DNA of 64,000 nucleotides, from contig CABQNT010000012.1 of the NCBI GenBank assembly GCA_902465605.1, forward strand, positions 38,088 through 102,087. Reading direction: 5' to 3'. The notes under the pieces were generated by a model. That model had not been told where the DNA came from, did no database searches, and saw only the letters and a list, made by a program, of their open reading frames with translations. Positions 34,926 through 44,393 of this stretch are shown here, in pieces; position 1 is the first letter of the stretch, and every line of letters starts with the position of its first letter. Position numbers and translations under genes: made by a program. Source of the DNA: Prevotella sp902465605 (lineage in GTDB: Bacteria > Bacteroidota > Bacteroidia > Bacteroidales > Bacteroidaceae).

Positions 34926-36398
34926 ATGGAAGAAGAAAAAGAAAACGTCATGAGCGGTCGGCTGAATACCAAGAAGCTGTTTACCTTCTTAGGAATCATA
35001 GCCGTGACCGCTATCGTGTGGAACCTACCCATTGACACCTTTGGCATCGATGGATTGACCGTCATTCAACAGCGAATCATCGCCATTTTTGTGTTCGCCA
35101 CCCTGTCGTGGATCACCGAAGCCGTGCCTTCGTGGGCCACCTCATTAGCCATCATCACCGTGATGTGCTTAACTGTTTCCAACAACAGTCTTGCCATGTT
35201 CAAGGGCGAAGAGAATGAAGTATTTGGCACTTTGCTCAAATCAAAGGAGATTATGGCCACCTTTGCCAACCCAGTCATCATCCTGTTCTTGGGCGGATTC
35301 ATCCTCGCCATCGCAGCAACGAAATCGGGATTGGACGTCCTTTTGGCACGCAACCTTATCAAACCGTTCGGACATAAGAGTGAGAACGTACTTTTAGGGT
35401 TCCTCCTCATCACCGGTGTTTTCTCCATGTTTGTCAGCAATACCGCCACGGCAGCCATGATGCTCACCTTCCTCACGCCTGTGTTTGCAGCCCTTCCACC
35501 CAACGGTAAGGGGCGCATCGCACTGACCATGAGTATCCCTGTAGCCGCCAACCTTGGCGGTATGGCCACGCCTATCGGCACACCACCGAACGCAATTGCC
35601 CTCCAAGCCCTCAACGACCCTGAAGGATTGAACATGGGTATCAGCTTTGGTAACTGGATGACCTTCATGTTTCCACTGGTCATCATCCTGCTGTTCATTT
35701 CGTGGCGCATCATCTTGAAGTTCTTCCCCTTTACCCAGAAGACCATTGAGTTGGAAATCAAAGGACGCATACATAAAGGATGGCGCATGTGGGTGGTAAG
35801 CGGAACCTTCATCCTCACCATTCTTCTCTGGCTCATCCCAGGCAAGATTACCGGCATGGACTCTAACACCGTGGCAATGGTACCCATGGGTATTTTTGCC
35901 ATTACGGGCGTCATTACTGGAAAAGATCTGCAAGAAATCAACTGGAGTGTCATCTGGATGGTGGCCGGCGGATTCGCCTTAGGCCTCGGTATGAACGGTT
36001 CGGGCTTGGCCGACCGTGCCATCGAGAGCATTCCTTTCAAGGAATTCAGTCCGGTAATCATACTGATTTTGTCGGGATTGATTTGTTATTTCTTGTCCAA
36101 CTTCATCTCCAACACTGCAACAGCGGCCTTGCTGGTTCCTATTTTGAGCGTTGTCTGTGCAGGTATGGGCGACACCCTCAATTCCATTGGCGGCACATCT
36201 ACGATACTAATCGGTATTGCCATAGCAGCTTCTTCAGCCATGTGCTTGCCAATTTCAACGCCACCAAACGCCATCGCCTATTCAACAGGACTGGTTAAGC
36301 AGAACGACATGCTCAAGGTGGGCTTGACAGTGGGTATCATCAGCATGATATTGGGTTACGCACTCCTGTTCTTTATTGGCGAGACCCATTTGCTGTAG
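34926..36398 (+). CDS. DASS-family anion symporter (SLC13)
   Basis: A 490-residue sodium-coupled carboxylate or sulfate transporter. Two repeats each carry the Ser-Asn-Thr signature: FVSNTATAAMM with IGTPPNAIA in the first, FISNTATAALL with ISTPPNAIAYSTG in the second. WITEAVPSWATSL near residue 65 is the usual N-terminal amphipathic stretch. No RCK_C insert is present, unlike the permease at 16092. Likely substrates are dicarboxylates such as succinate or malate; this is family inference. It is single-gene, with its own promoter and a hairpin downstream. Confidence 0.94.
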   Translation: MEEEKENVMSGRLNTKKLFTFLGIIAVTAIVWNLPIDTFGIDGLTVIQQRIIAIFVFATLSWITEAVPSWATSLAIITVMCLTVSNNSLAMFKGEENEVFGTLLKSKEIMATFANPVIILFLGGFILAIAATKSGLDVLLARNLIKPFGHKSENVLLGFLLITGVFSMFVSNTATAAMMLTFLTPVFAALPPNGKGRIALTMSIPVAANLGGMATPIGTPPNAIALQALNDPEGLNMGISFGNWMTFMFPLVIILLFISWRIILKFFPFTQKTIELEIKGRIHKGWRMWVVSGTFILTILLWLIPGKITGMDSNTVAMVPMGIFAITGVITGKDLQEINWSVIWMVAGGFALGLGMNGSGLADRAIESIPFKEFSPVIILILSGLICYFLSNFISNTATAALLVPILSVVCAGMGDTLNSIGGTSTILIGIAIAASSAMCLPISTPPNAIAYSTGLVKQNDMLKVGLTVGIISMILGYALLFFIGETHLL

Positions 36399-36413
36399 CA
36401 TAGCGAATTAATC

Positions 36414-36456
36414 CCCATGACCCGTTGTGAGCATCATGCTCCAGCGGGATTATGGG
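36414..36456 (+). terminator. Nested hairpin after the DASS gene
   Basis: CCCGTTGTGAGCAT (36421-36434) pairs with ATGCTCCAGCGGG (36436-36448) with small bulges, and flanking CCCAT / ATGGG extend the stem. No T run follows, so it is a weak terminator candidate. Confidence 0.4.
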
Positions 36457-36463
36457 TGTGAAT

Positions 36464-36828
36464 ATTCTTGACAAGTAGCCGCTTCATATTTGGCTTATTT
36501 ACAAACAACAATCGTTTCGTTGCAAATAAGCCAAATATGAAGCGGTTTTCAGATGTACCTGTGAGCCAATACGTTATGGTTAACAATCACACTCAGGGGG
36601 TTGTTTTTCAAGCTTTTCTTCATTAAAAGCATTGCTTTAAGGCTGCAATCTGCATGCTTTTGCAGGCCAAGTCCATGCTAATTGACCATCAAAGTGATGA
36701 TTTTAAGCAACTAAAAGATATGTAATGAAGGTGAAATTAACATTTTCAGCCACGATTATCCCTTATTTGCATCCTGTTTGCCTATTGAATTTTTCTAGAT
36801 TAAAAGATTTGATGTGCCGTTTTTGGGG
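36464..36828 (-). repeat. Dispersed intergenic repeat, copy 4 (reverse orientation)
   Basis: It fills most of the 626-bp gap between two convergent genes (DASS transporter and ABC permease). Read on the minus strand it runs AACGGCACATCAAATC, TTTTAATCTAGAAAAATTCA, AGGATGCAAATAAGGG, CATCACTTTGATGGTCAATT, GCAAAAGCATGCAGATTGC, CCTTAAAGCAATGCTTTTAA and a terminal stem. Here the stem is exceptional: 36479-36500 and 36524-36545 are perfect 22-bp complements. The remaining 36829-37024 carries short GC-rich words (CGGCCG) but no gene. Confidence 0.8.
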
Positions 36829-37024
36829 TATTATTTGGTAAAAAAAGTCAACGACATGCGCCATCTTTCACCCACAGCTCTCTACTTAAACGAATAACGG
36901 CCGCGGATGGAAGTATGTCATCCATCTATTCTATTTACCTTGTATGCAAACGTCATCGGTCCTAGTTAAGCGATTCAACTGCGGCCGATTTTTTTGACAT
37001 CCTTATGGATGATGGGACAAACGT

Positions 37025-38113
37025 TTACTGTATTTTCTTGTAACTGAACACCGCCCACACATCGATGACAATGGCGAACACAAGCAGAATTAGCAGGTCT
37101 TGGGCGATGGAAGCGAAGTTACCCCCACGAATAAACACCGTTCGCATGCCCTCGATGAAGTAGGTCACGGGGTTAACCAGCGTCAACTTCTGCGCCCAAT
37201 CGGGCATACTGGCTACGGGAGTGAACAGTCCGCTGAGCATCATAACAAACATAATGATGAAAAACATCACGAACATGGCTTCCTGCATGGCATCACTATA
37301 GTTGGAAATGATGAGTCCGATGCCGCTGAATATCAAGGCAAGGAGCATGGACAACAGGAATATCAACACGATGCTGCCTGCCGGAAAAATGCCAAAAACC
37401 AGCCAAGCCAGGAAAATACACTCTATGATGACGACAGCGGATATGACCCAATAGGGAATCATTTTGGAGAGAATAAACTGGAGTTTGCTCACAGGCGTCA
37501 CGTTCATCTGCTCAATCGTGCCGGCTTCTTTTTCGCTGACAATGTTCAAGGCCAAGAGAAAACCACACAGCATGATGACCACCAACGACATCAGGGCAGG
37601 AATCATGAACAGCTTATAGCTTTTGTGAGGATTGAACAATGCCACGGTAGAGAACGGCGACTCCATCGGTTTGACCTGTCCGTCCTGTAAGTTTTGGTTC
37701 ACAATCTGGGCCAAATATGCCGATCCCATGCCACCCTTGGTACCATCCACGGCATTGGCAGAGATGAGAACCTGTGGCTGTTGTCCGTTCACATGGTCGC
37801 GCTCATAGTAGTGAGGGATGGTGAGTACCACGTCGGCATCATTCCTCTCGATGGCCTGCATGGCCTCTTCATTGGTCTGAGCCATTCCCGAGAACTTGAA
37901 ATAGGGCGATGATTGAATGCGCTGTACCAAGCGTTGCGACAGCGTACTGTGATCGTTATCAACCACGGTGATATAGATGTTTTTCACCTCCATACTGGTA
38001 ATCCACGGGAACACCAGCATGATGGCGATTGGAAAAAACAGTATCAGCTTGGGAATGAATGGATTGTGCCGAATCTGGATGAATTCTTTTTCAATGAGAT
38101 AGGACAGTGTCAT
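37025..38113 (-). CDS. ABC-2 type permease (YbhR/YhhJ-like), second of pair
   Basis: A 362-residue permease with one N-terminal helix (FIPKLILFFPIAIMLVFPW), a large periplasmic domain (about 45-170) and five C-terminal helices containing NIVSEKEAGTIEQMNVTPVSKLQF, the cytoplasmic signature of ABC-2 exporters (given here in parts: EKEAGTIEQMNVTP). With its partner at 38110 and the double ATPase it forms an MFP-dependent exporter. The start codon overlaps the stop of the upstream permease by 4 bp (ATGA). It is the last gene of the tolC operon. Confidence 0.92.
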   Translation of the reverse strand: MTLSYLIEKEFIQIRHNPFIPKLILFFPIAIMLVFPWITSMEVKNIYITVVDNDHSTLSQRLVQRIQSSPYFKFSGMAQTNEEAMQAIERNDADVVLTIPHYYERDHVNGQQPQVLISANAVDGTKGGMGSAYLAQIVNQNLQDGQVKPMESPFSTVALFNPHKSYKLFMIPALMSLVVIMLCGFLLALNIVSEKEAGTIEQMNVTPVSKLQFILSKMIPYWVISAVVIIECIFLAWLVFGIFPAGSIVLIFLLSMLLALIFSGIGLIISNYSDAMQEAMFVMFFIIMFVMMLSGLFTPVASMPDWAQKLTLVNPVTYFIEGMRTVFIRGGNFASIAQDLLILLVFAIVIDVWAVFSYKKIQ

Positions 38114-39204
38114 GACAGTCTGATTTTAAATTTCTTCAACGCAACGGCTAACAATACAACGGCCATGGCTGTGAGTACAGCCAGTTCTTGGTACACCATC
38201 TGCACATCAACACCCATGATCATCAGTTTCTTCATGGCCGACACATACCATCTGGCTGGTATGATAGCCGAGAGATAACGCAGAATGGCCGGCATGCTCT
38301 CGATGGGATAAATCATTCCAGAGAGCATCGTGCTCGGCATCATGAGCAACATACCCGACATTAACAAGGCTACTACTTGCGTGTTGGCAACCACACTGAT
38401 GAGCAATCCCAAAGCCAACGACAGCAGGATGTACAGCAACGAAACACCAAAGATGAGTGCCACGTTGCCAGCAATGGGCACGGCAAGGATAAACTTCGAG
38501 ATGAGTAGGATGCTGATGAGTATCATAATGGACAGCACAAAGTAAGGCACAGCCTTGGCTATCATGATGTAAAGTGGCTTGACGGGCGATACCAGGAGCA
38601 CCTCCATCGTACCTCTTTCTTTCTCACGAACAATGCTCACCGAGGTCATCATGGCGCAAATAAGCATCATGAGCATACCCATGGTGCCCGGAACAAAGTT
38701 GTATGCACTCTTCATCTGTGGATTATACAGCAGTTGGGTGTTGACGGCAGGCCTGCTTTCTCCATGCATTTCTCTCGTCAGTTCGTCCATCACGATTTGT
38801 TGGGCATACGACACCTGCTGTTCAGCGATGTTCGGATCCGTGTAATCAGCGATAAATTGAACACCAGCCTGCCCGCTGTACCGATTGTTTCCGAAATCGG
38901 GAGAGAAGGCAATGGCCATGTTCACCTTGTTGTCTGATAGTAGTTGTTTGGCCTCTTCAGTCGTTCCAACCGTATGAGTGACGATGAAATTGTCTGACGC
39001 ATCAAGGCTGTGAACCACCTGTTGCGTACGACTATCCATCGAAGAAGTGACAATGGCCACCTTCACATCTTTGATATCGGTGGTGATGGCGAAGCCAAAA
39101 ATGAGCATCATCACCACCGGCATGCCAAAAAGAATCAGCATAGTGCGCCGATCTCTCATGATGTGTTTCGTTTCTTTGATGACAAATGAGTTAAACTGAT
39201 TCAT
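38110..39204 (-). CDS. ABC-2 type permease (YbhS-like), first of pair
   Basis: A 364-residue protein with the same layout as its neighbour: N-terminal helix (MLILFGMPVVMMLIFGFAI), a periplasmic domain to about 175, then five helices, with SIVREKERGTMEVLLVSPV as the ABC-2 signature. The two permeases are paralogues and probably form a heterodimer. It starts 18 bp after the ATPase gene ends. Confidence 0.93.
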   Translation of the reverse strand: MNQFNSFVIKETKHIMRDRRTMLILFGMPVVMMLIFGFAITTDIKDVKVAIVTSSMDSRTQQVVHSLDASDNFIVTHTVGTTEEAKQLLSDNKVNMAIAFSPDFGNNRYSGQAGVQFIADYTDPNIAEQQVSYAQQIVMDELTREMHGESRPAVNTQLLYNPQMKSAYNFVPGTMGMLMMLICAMMTSVSIVREKERGTMEVLLVSPVKPLYIMIAKAVPYFVLSIMILISILLISKFILAVPIAGNVALIFGVSLLYILLSLALGLLISVVANTQVVALLMSGMLLMMPSTMLSGMIYPIESMPAILRYLSAIIPARWYVSAMKKLMIMGVDVQMVYQELAVLTAMAVVLLAVALKKFKIRLS

Positions 39205-39222
39205 TCTTTTTCTCGCTAAACA

Positions 39223-40716
39223 TTATTCTCCACGGGTGGCTTGGCGTGCCAATAGCGTAAACACCTCATCCATGTCGTTGCAACGGTACATGCGTTTCAG
39301 CTCGTCGGGTGTACCCATGGCACGAATCTTTCCATCCACCATGATGGAGATGCGGTCACAATATTCGGCCTCATCCATATAGTGCGTGGTGACAAACACG
39401 GTGATACCGCGCGCCGAAGCGGCATAAATGAGTTCCCAAAACTGTCGTCTTGTGGCCGGATCCACACCCCCAGTAGGCTCATCAAGGAACACTACTTCGG
39501 GTTCGTGGAAGATACTTACCGAGAAAGCGAGCTTCTGTTTCCACCCCAATGGCAACGACTTGACCAGCGAATCTCGATGCTCTTCAAAATGCAACTGCTT
39601 GAGCATGTCGTCCATCTTGGTGGCAATGGCTTGCTTACTCATGCCATAAATGCCGCCAAAAAGCTTGATGTTCTGAGCCACGGTCATGTCTTCATACAGA
39701 GAAAAGCGTTGACTCATGTAGCCAATATGCTTCTTTATCTGCTCCGAATGCTTGCGTATGTCAAATCCAGCCACCTTACCTTTGCCGCTTGTGGGCTTGT
39801 TCAATCCCGTAAGCATGTGCATGGCAGTGGTTTTTCCGGCACCGTTTGCGCCTAAAAAGCCAAAGATTTCGCCACGATGAACGCTGAAAGAAATGTCGTC
39901 AACGGCATGGAACGAGCCGAAAGCCTTGACCAGATGTTCAACCTGTATCACATCTTCCGCCTTCTCTTGCAGCCCCTCTTCCGCCATTCCTTGCTGCACC
40001 TGGGCAGACTTATCCTCATGTTTCAGTCCTTCAGGATTGAAGATATCGGCAAATTGCGTTAAGATTTCATCGGGACCATCGATGGCTCTCACCCGTCCAT
40101 TGTCCAGAAAAGCCACCCGCTCACAGCAGCGAATCTCGTCCAAATAAGGCGTTGCGGCCACAATGGTGATATTCCTTTCCTTCAGCATTCCAAGCATCTG
40201 CCACAATTCTTTGCGCGAAACAGGATCGACACCCGTGGTGGGTTCATCCAAAAACAGCACGCTTGGTTGATGGACAAGTGCACAAGAAAGAGCCAATTTT
40301 TGTTTCATACCACCCGACAACGCACCCGCCTTACGATTTTTGAAAGGCTCTATCTGCGAGTAAATGGCTTTGATTCCATCGTATCCGGCAGCGATGGTGG
40401 TGCCAAAAAGATCGGCAAAAAACTGGAGATTCTCCTCTACTGTCAAGTCTTGATACAACGAAAACTTGCCCGGCATGTAGCCCACTCGCTGACGAATTTC
40501 TTTATATTGGCTCATCACGTCATAGCCTTCAACACTTACAGTGCCTGCATCTGCCAGCAAAAGTGATGCCATAATGCGAAACAGAGATGTCTTGCCGGCG
40601 CCATCGGGGCCAATAAGTCCGAACACTTCTCCTTGCTTCACGCTGAATGAAACATCATCCAGCGCCTGGACATCATCGTAACGTTTGGTGATATGACTTA
40701 CTTCTATCGCGTTCAT
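39223..40716 (-). CDS. ABC exporter ATPase with two fused nucleotide-binding domains (YbhF-like)
   Basis: A 497-residue tandem ATPase. The first domain has Walker A GPDGAGKTS, signature LSGGMKQKL and Walker B VLFLDEPTTGVDP. The second has GANGAGKTT, a degenerate signature LPLGWKQKL and VVFLDEPTGGVDP, each followed by switch His/Thr segments. A Glu/Gln-rich linker (about 235-255) joins them. This fusion is typical of YbhF/YhiH-type multidrug or macrolide-like exporters that work with an HlyD adaptor and TolC. It lies 7 bp after the adaptor gene. Confidence 0.95.
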   Translation of the reverse strand: MNAIEVSHITKRYDDVQALDDVSFSVKQGEVFGLIGPDGAGKTSLFRIMASLLLADAGTVSVEGYDVMSQYKEIRQRVGYMPGKFSLYQDLTVEENLQFFADLFGTTIAAGYDGIKAIYSQIEPFKNRKAGALSGGMKQKLALSCALVHQPSVLFLDEPTTGVDPVSRKELWQMLGMLKERNITIVAATPYLDEIRCCERVAFLDNGRVRAIDGPDEILTQFADIFNPEGLKHEDKSAQVQQGMAEEGLQEKAEDVIQVEHLVKAFGSFHAVDDISFSVHRGEIFGFLGANGAGKTTAMHMLTGLNKPTSGKGKVAGFDIRKHSEQIKKHIGYMSQRFSLYEDMTVAQNIKLFGGIYGMSKQAIATKMDDMLKQLHFEEHRDSLVKSLPLGWKQKLAFSVSIFHEPEVVFLDEPTGGVDPATRRQFWELIYAASARGITVFVTTHYMDEAEYCDRISIMVDGKIRAMGTPDELKRMYRCNDMDEVFTLLARQATRGE

Positions 40717-40723
40717 TCTTATC

Positions 40724-41617
40724 TTACAACTTCATCCCACCATACATACCAATCTTGATGTGACCGTCATTTTGCACGGCAATCTTCACGGCATACACCT
40801 GATCGGCACGTTCGTCATCGGTCAAGATGGTTTTGGGGGTGAATTCTGAGCGTGGTGATATCCAAACCACCTTTCCCTTATACTCCTTACTGGTGTCGTC
40901 TCCGTAATCGCTAAAGACGGTCACTTGCTGCCCAATCTTCACCTTTTCCAACTGCCGACTGGTGAGATAGGCGCGCAAGAAGAGGTTCTTGGTGTCGGCA
41001 ACCTTGAACAATGGCTTGCCGATGGAGGCGAACTCCCCTTCTTCAGCATATTTCTCAAGCACGGAACCCGTAAGCGGTGAGGTGATATGACACTTCTTCA
41101 ACTGGTCAAGTACCTGATATTTTTGGATGTCGTTCGCACTGATTTGTGAATTCAGCGCACGCGTACTACTGTTCAAAGAAGACTGCTGTGCAGCCAATTG
41201 GCGCTTCAACACCCGAACGGCCGATGTGGCATCGTCCAGTTGTTTGCGGTTGGCAGCCCCGTCATTCACCAGTCCTTCAAATCGTTGACGCTCCTGTTCG
41301 GCCTGGCTGAGCTGCTGCCTGAGCACGGCTATCTGCGCATTTACATCTGGTTTCTGATTGGCAATCGACTTGGAGTTGGCCCCTACCTGACGTGCTTTCA
41401 AGGTCAATTGAACCGTATCTATCAAGCCTACCTGCTGTCCTTCACTCACTTCAGAACCCTCGGTAACCCCCAGTTGCAAAAGTCTGCCGTTCTGTTCGGC
41501 GGACACAACGACCTCCGTCGCTTCAAAAAGGCCGGTGGCATCGTATTTATTCTCGTGTGACGAACATGCCGACAAGATGCCAACAAGCCCGACCATCACT
41601 ATCTTCATCGTTTTCAT
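40724..41617 (-). CDS. HlyD-family membrane fusion lipoprotein
   Basis: Periplasmic adaptor of the ABC exporter, 297 residues. Lipoprotein-type signal (MKTMKIVMVGLVGILSAC), then the lipoyl half-motif GRLLQLGVTEGSEVSEGQQV, a long coiled coil (about 75-150, rich in Gln and Ala), and the second half CHITSPLTGSVLEKYAEEGE, then FLRAYLTSRQLEKVKIGQQV. The start at ATG 41617 lies one base after the tolC stop, showing translational coupling. A longer frame to 41674 would run inside tolC and is rejected. Confidence 0.94.
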   Translation of the reverse strand: MKTMKIVMVGLVGILSACSSHENKYDATGLFEATEVVVSAEQNGRLLQLGVTEGSEVSEGQQVGLIDTVQLTLKARQVGANSKSIANQKPDVNAQIAVLRQQLSQAEQERQRFEGLVNDGAANRKQLDDATSAVRVLKRQLAAQQSSLNSSTRALNSQISANDIQKYQVLDQLKKCHITSPLTGSVLEKYAEEGEFASIGKPLFKVADTKNLFLRAYLTSRQLEKVKIGQQVTVFSDYGDDTSKEYKGKVVWISPRSEFTPKTILTDDERADQVYAVKIAVQNDGHIKIGMYGGMKL

Positions 41618-41618
41618 A

Positions 41619-42866
41619 TCAGTTATTATTGATGTTTTTGAGTTGATAAATTGCTTGCAAGAGCTGTATTTCATGAATGGTTTTCTGCTGCCGTGCCTCG
41701 CTCACCGCATTGACATCGCGCAGCATTTCGTTGATGCTCTCAATACCATTCTGCACCTTTTTTACCGACGTGTCATGGATGCGCTCACGCAAAGTGATAA
41801 TGCGCGTGTCTTGTTCCAGCTTCTTGCGCAGGTCATCTACCACCCCAGCCGACTGCTGGTTTTGCAAACGTGTGTTGAAAAGGAAAGTTTCACGCTCACT
41901 TTCAATCTGCCTTTTCTTGGTTTCCAGATTCCTCAAATCGTTCTTACGCGTATAAAAAGGTGACACGTTCCATGACAACGTAATGCCACCCGCAATCATA
42001 CCCGGACGCATGATGTCCATCACTTTGTTATGATACATGCCCATGGCGAAAGCACTTATCGTGGGATTGAGCTGACTGTTCAAGGCCTTGCGCTGCGTAT
42101 CGAGCAATTTTGACTGCGCTGCGAAGTACGACAATTCGGGACGATGCGACGTGCTCTCCGGCAAAACTTCCGGCATGACAGGCTTCGCCAGTTGGGTTTT
42201 CTCATCCAGCTCCTGTCCAATGAACAGTCCCAGCATCCGCGCATACGAGCGTCGTGAGGCACGAAGACTGCCCTCTTGCTGCTCGGCACGAACCTGTTCT
42301 ACAGCCACTGCATCCAAATCAGACTGGTTGGCGACGCCGCCTTTCAACATGGCTTCAACAGTATTGCGGCTCAACTGCAAGTCGTTTTGTAAGAGTTTAA
42401 CCTGTTTGAGCTGTTCATCCAACATCAGAATGCCGAAATATAGCTGGTCTACACGTTGATTGATGTCGTACAAACGCACGTTCAACTGGTTTTCATCAAC
42501 CTCTGCTTGCGCCTTAGCCAGCTGTTTACGAGCGGCGATGCCACCTCCATCGTAAATCACCTGGTTAATCTGTACGCTGCCATTGAGCAGGTAGTTCTTC
42601 ATATCAGCCTGGCCCGAAGCTTTCATTTGTTCGGTCAAATCCAGCGGATCGGTGAACCCATTGGCTCCCAAACTAACCTTCACTTGTGGTAAATAGGCCT
42701 TTGAAGCATTGGAAACCGTGTAGTTCTTGCTCTGCCTGACCAACTCGTATTGCTTGATAACGGGATACTGTCTGCGTGCCAACTCATGGCAACGCTCCAA
42801 CGTAAGCTGGGCAAAGCCTTGCACGGCAACAGCAGACAACAGCAGCATCATGATTCGTTGTTTCAT
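41619..42866 (-). CDS. TolC-family outer-membrane efflux protein
   Basis: Outer-membrane channel subunit, 415 residues after a signal peptide (MKQRIMMLLLSAVAVQGFAQ). It has the TolC pattern of two repeats of long helical hairpins (KQLAKAQAEVDENQLNVRLYDI near 110, LRNLETKKRQIESERETFLFN near 320; both read as coiled coils) and short beta segments. It is first gene of a five-gene exporter operon, with the promoter box TATTTTTG at 42897-42890. No TetR-type regulator is adjacent. Confidence 0.93.
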   Translation of the reverse strand: MKQRIMMLLLSAVAVQGFAQLTLERCHELARRQYPVIKQYELVRQSKNYTVSNASKAYLPQVKVSLGANGFTDPLDLTEQMKASGQADMKNYLLNGSVQINQVIYDGGGIAARKQLAKAQAEVDENQLNVRLYDINQRVDQLYFGILMLDEQLKQVKLLQNDLQLSRNTVEAMLKGGVANQSDLDAVAVEQVRAEQQEGSLRASRRSYARMLGLFIGQELDEKTQLAKPVMPEVLPESTSHRPELSYFAAQSKLLDTQRKALNSQLNPTISAFAMGMYHNKVMDIMRPGMIAGGITLSWNVSPFYTRKNDLRNLETKKRQIESERETFLFNTRLQNQQSAGVVDDLRKKLEQDTRIITLRERIHDTSVKKVQNGIESINEMLRDVNAVSEARQQKTIHEIQLLQAIYQLKNINNN

Positions 42867-42889
42867 ATACTTTGTGTTAGTTATGTTTG

Positions 42890-42897
42890 CAAAAATA
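42890..42897 (-). promoter_or_regulatory. -7 box of the tolC exporter operon
   Basis: TATTTTTG followed by CA on the minus strand, 24 bp before the tolC ATG. Confidence 0.6.
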
Positions 42898-43114
42898 CAA
42901 TATTTTGCGGTAATTGTTCTTACCCTTTATACTTTAAATATGTCCTTTTTGTACGATTGTATAAGATAAAAAGGTTAAAACGAGAATTAATCGTTATCCT
43001 GATGTCGCTCTTTATAATTTTATTGAATGTCGAACACAGCGTTTTATGCACTGAACCAGATGAACCAGGTTAGCACTTTGTCACAACGCAAGATGTTAAG
43101 TTTTTTGTATGAAA

Positions 43115-43492
43115 AACGCCCATAAAACGGCTCTTCAAATCTTTCAATCTAGAAAAAATCAATAGGCAGGAAGGATGCAAACAAGGAGTAATTTGGATAA
43201 AAATATCGAGTTTTTGCGCAAAAATAATGATTTTTCACCACAAAATGCAGCACTTTGGCGGTCTACCAACATGCTTTTGCGCTGCAAAGTCATGTGAATT
43301 GGCGGCCAAGAGCTATGCCTTTGGCTAACAAATGGGTAAAAGGAGATGAGGATAGGGTTACATTTAGATATAATTCTTTCTATATCAACAACATACAAAA
43401 GTCGCTCATCTTTGGCGTATTTGCGCCCAGGGTCAGCTTTGTTTGCAAATACGCCCAAAATAAGAAGGCTTGTTGTCAAGAAAAATCACATT
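43115..43492 (+). repeat. Dispersed intergenic repeat, copy 5
   Basis: It fills the right part of the 670-bp gap between the tolC promoter and the coaW stop. Block order matches copy 3: CGCCCATAAAACGGC, TTTCAATCTAGAAAAAATCA, AGGAAGGATGCAAACAAGG, GCACTTTGGCGGTCTACC, AACATGCTTTTGCGCTGC, GCCAAGAGCTATGCCTTTGG, AAGTCGCTCATCTTT, GGCGTATTTGC (43414-43424) and GCAAATACGCC (43445-43455), ending TTGTTGTCAAGAAAAATCA. The left part (42898-43114) is AT-rich without a gene. Confidence 0.8.
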
Positions 43493-43539
43493 CATGAACA
43501 AGCCTGATTCCGTATTCGACGACGTGTAAAGTCGCTGTC

Positions 43540-44373
43540 CTATTTCCGTTTTTTATCAATAAAACATAGTGCTGCACCAATGGCTGTGCAGAATTCACTG
43601 TACTTAGGAATGATGAAATTCACGCCATACAACTTCTCCAAGCCACCAAATATGGACTTGCACTGAGGTAGAAGCGTGAGGTTGCCGATGAGGACAAAGT
43701 CCTTAATGCCCGACCCCAACGACGCCAGGATGGTGCTGCTTCCGATGGTTTGTAGCACCATGGTGATGATGCCCAGCGCAATGTCTTCGCGCGAGGCGTT
43801 GCTCTTGGCGTTGCCAAAGAGTGAGGCGGTGGCAGTTTTGGGTAGGTTGGGCAACGGATTGGGACTGATGTCGCCAATGCGCACATCGATATTCGAACCG
43901 TCACCTTGCATGGCCAGCATGGAAATCTGCTTGATATCGTCGGTCTTGAGCATGATGCGCGACAGTCCGATGAGCGTTCCGCCTCCCAATCCCATGCCGC
44001 CAATGTGACGGATGTCATCGCCCAAACATTGGATAAGACTGGTTCCAGTTCCCATACTCACAACGATCATGTCGTCCAACTCGGTCTCAAACTGTGCCCC
44101 AAGACCATTGCAGATAAACTCTTCTGCCTTGGCTGTGGGCAATCCATACACGGGGTCGTCGACGTAAGCCGCACCAACACCGGTAAGCATCACCTGCTCT
44201 ACCTCGCCAAGGGCAATCTTGTTGTCGTGCAAATACTTGCCAAACGCGCCATAGAGAGAGGTCACCGGGTCGGTAGCCTTGATGCGAATGGGGGCCACCA
44301 CGGTGCCATCATCATTAATTCCTACAATCTTTGTCGTACTGATTCCTACGTCAATTCCTATTACAATAGCCAT
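43540..44373 (-). CDS. coaW: Type II pantothenate kinase
   Basis: Phosphorylates pantothenate in the first step of CoA synthesis. It has the actin-like (ASKHA) fold: phosphate-1 motif IGIDVGISTTKIVGI, adenosine region SMGTGTSLIQ, then GGMGLGGGTLIGLSRIM (read as GGMGLGGGT and LSRIM) and FVLIGNLTLLPQ. Length 277 residues matches the bacterial type II (CoaW) enzymes rather than type I or III. It is single-gene, with two -7 boxes 66 bp apart upstream in a repeated promoter cassette. Confidence 0.92.
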   Translation of the reverse strand: MAIVIGIDVGISTTKIVGINDDGTVVAPIRIKATDPVTSLYGAFGKYLHDNKIALGEVEQVMLTGVGAAYVDDPVYGLPTAKAEEFICNGLGAQFETELDDMIVVSMGTGTSLIQCLGDDIRHIGGMGLGGGTLIGLSRIMLKTDDIKQISMLAMQGDGSNIDVRIGDISPNPLPNLPKTATASLFGNAKSNASREDIALGIITMVLQTIGSSTILASLGSGIKDFVLIGNLTLLPQCKSIFGGLEKLYGVNFIIPKYSEFCTAIGAALCFIDKKRK

Positions 44374-44393
44374 AATTATCGTTTTATAATTTG

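Noticed and set aside
36829..37024. CGGCCG words before the ABC permease stop as a terminator for the DASS gene
   Set aside because: The matching arms are about 60 bp apart and the T run follows a separate small stem, so no convincing single hairpin forms.
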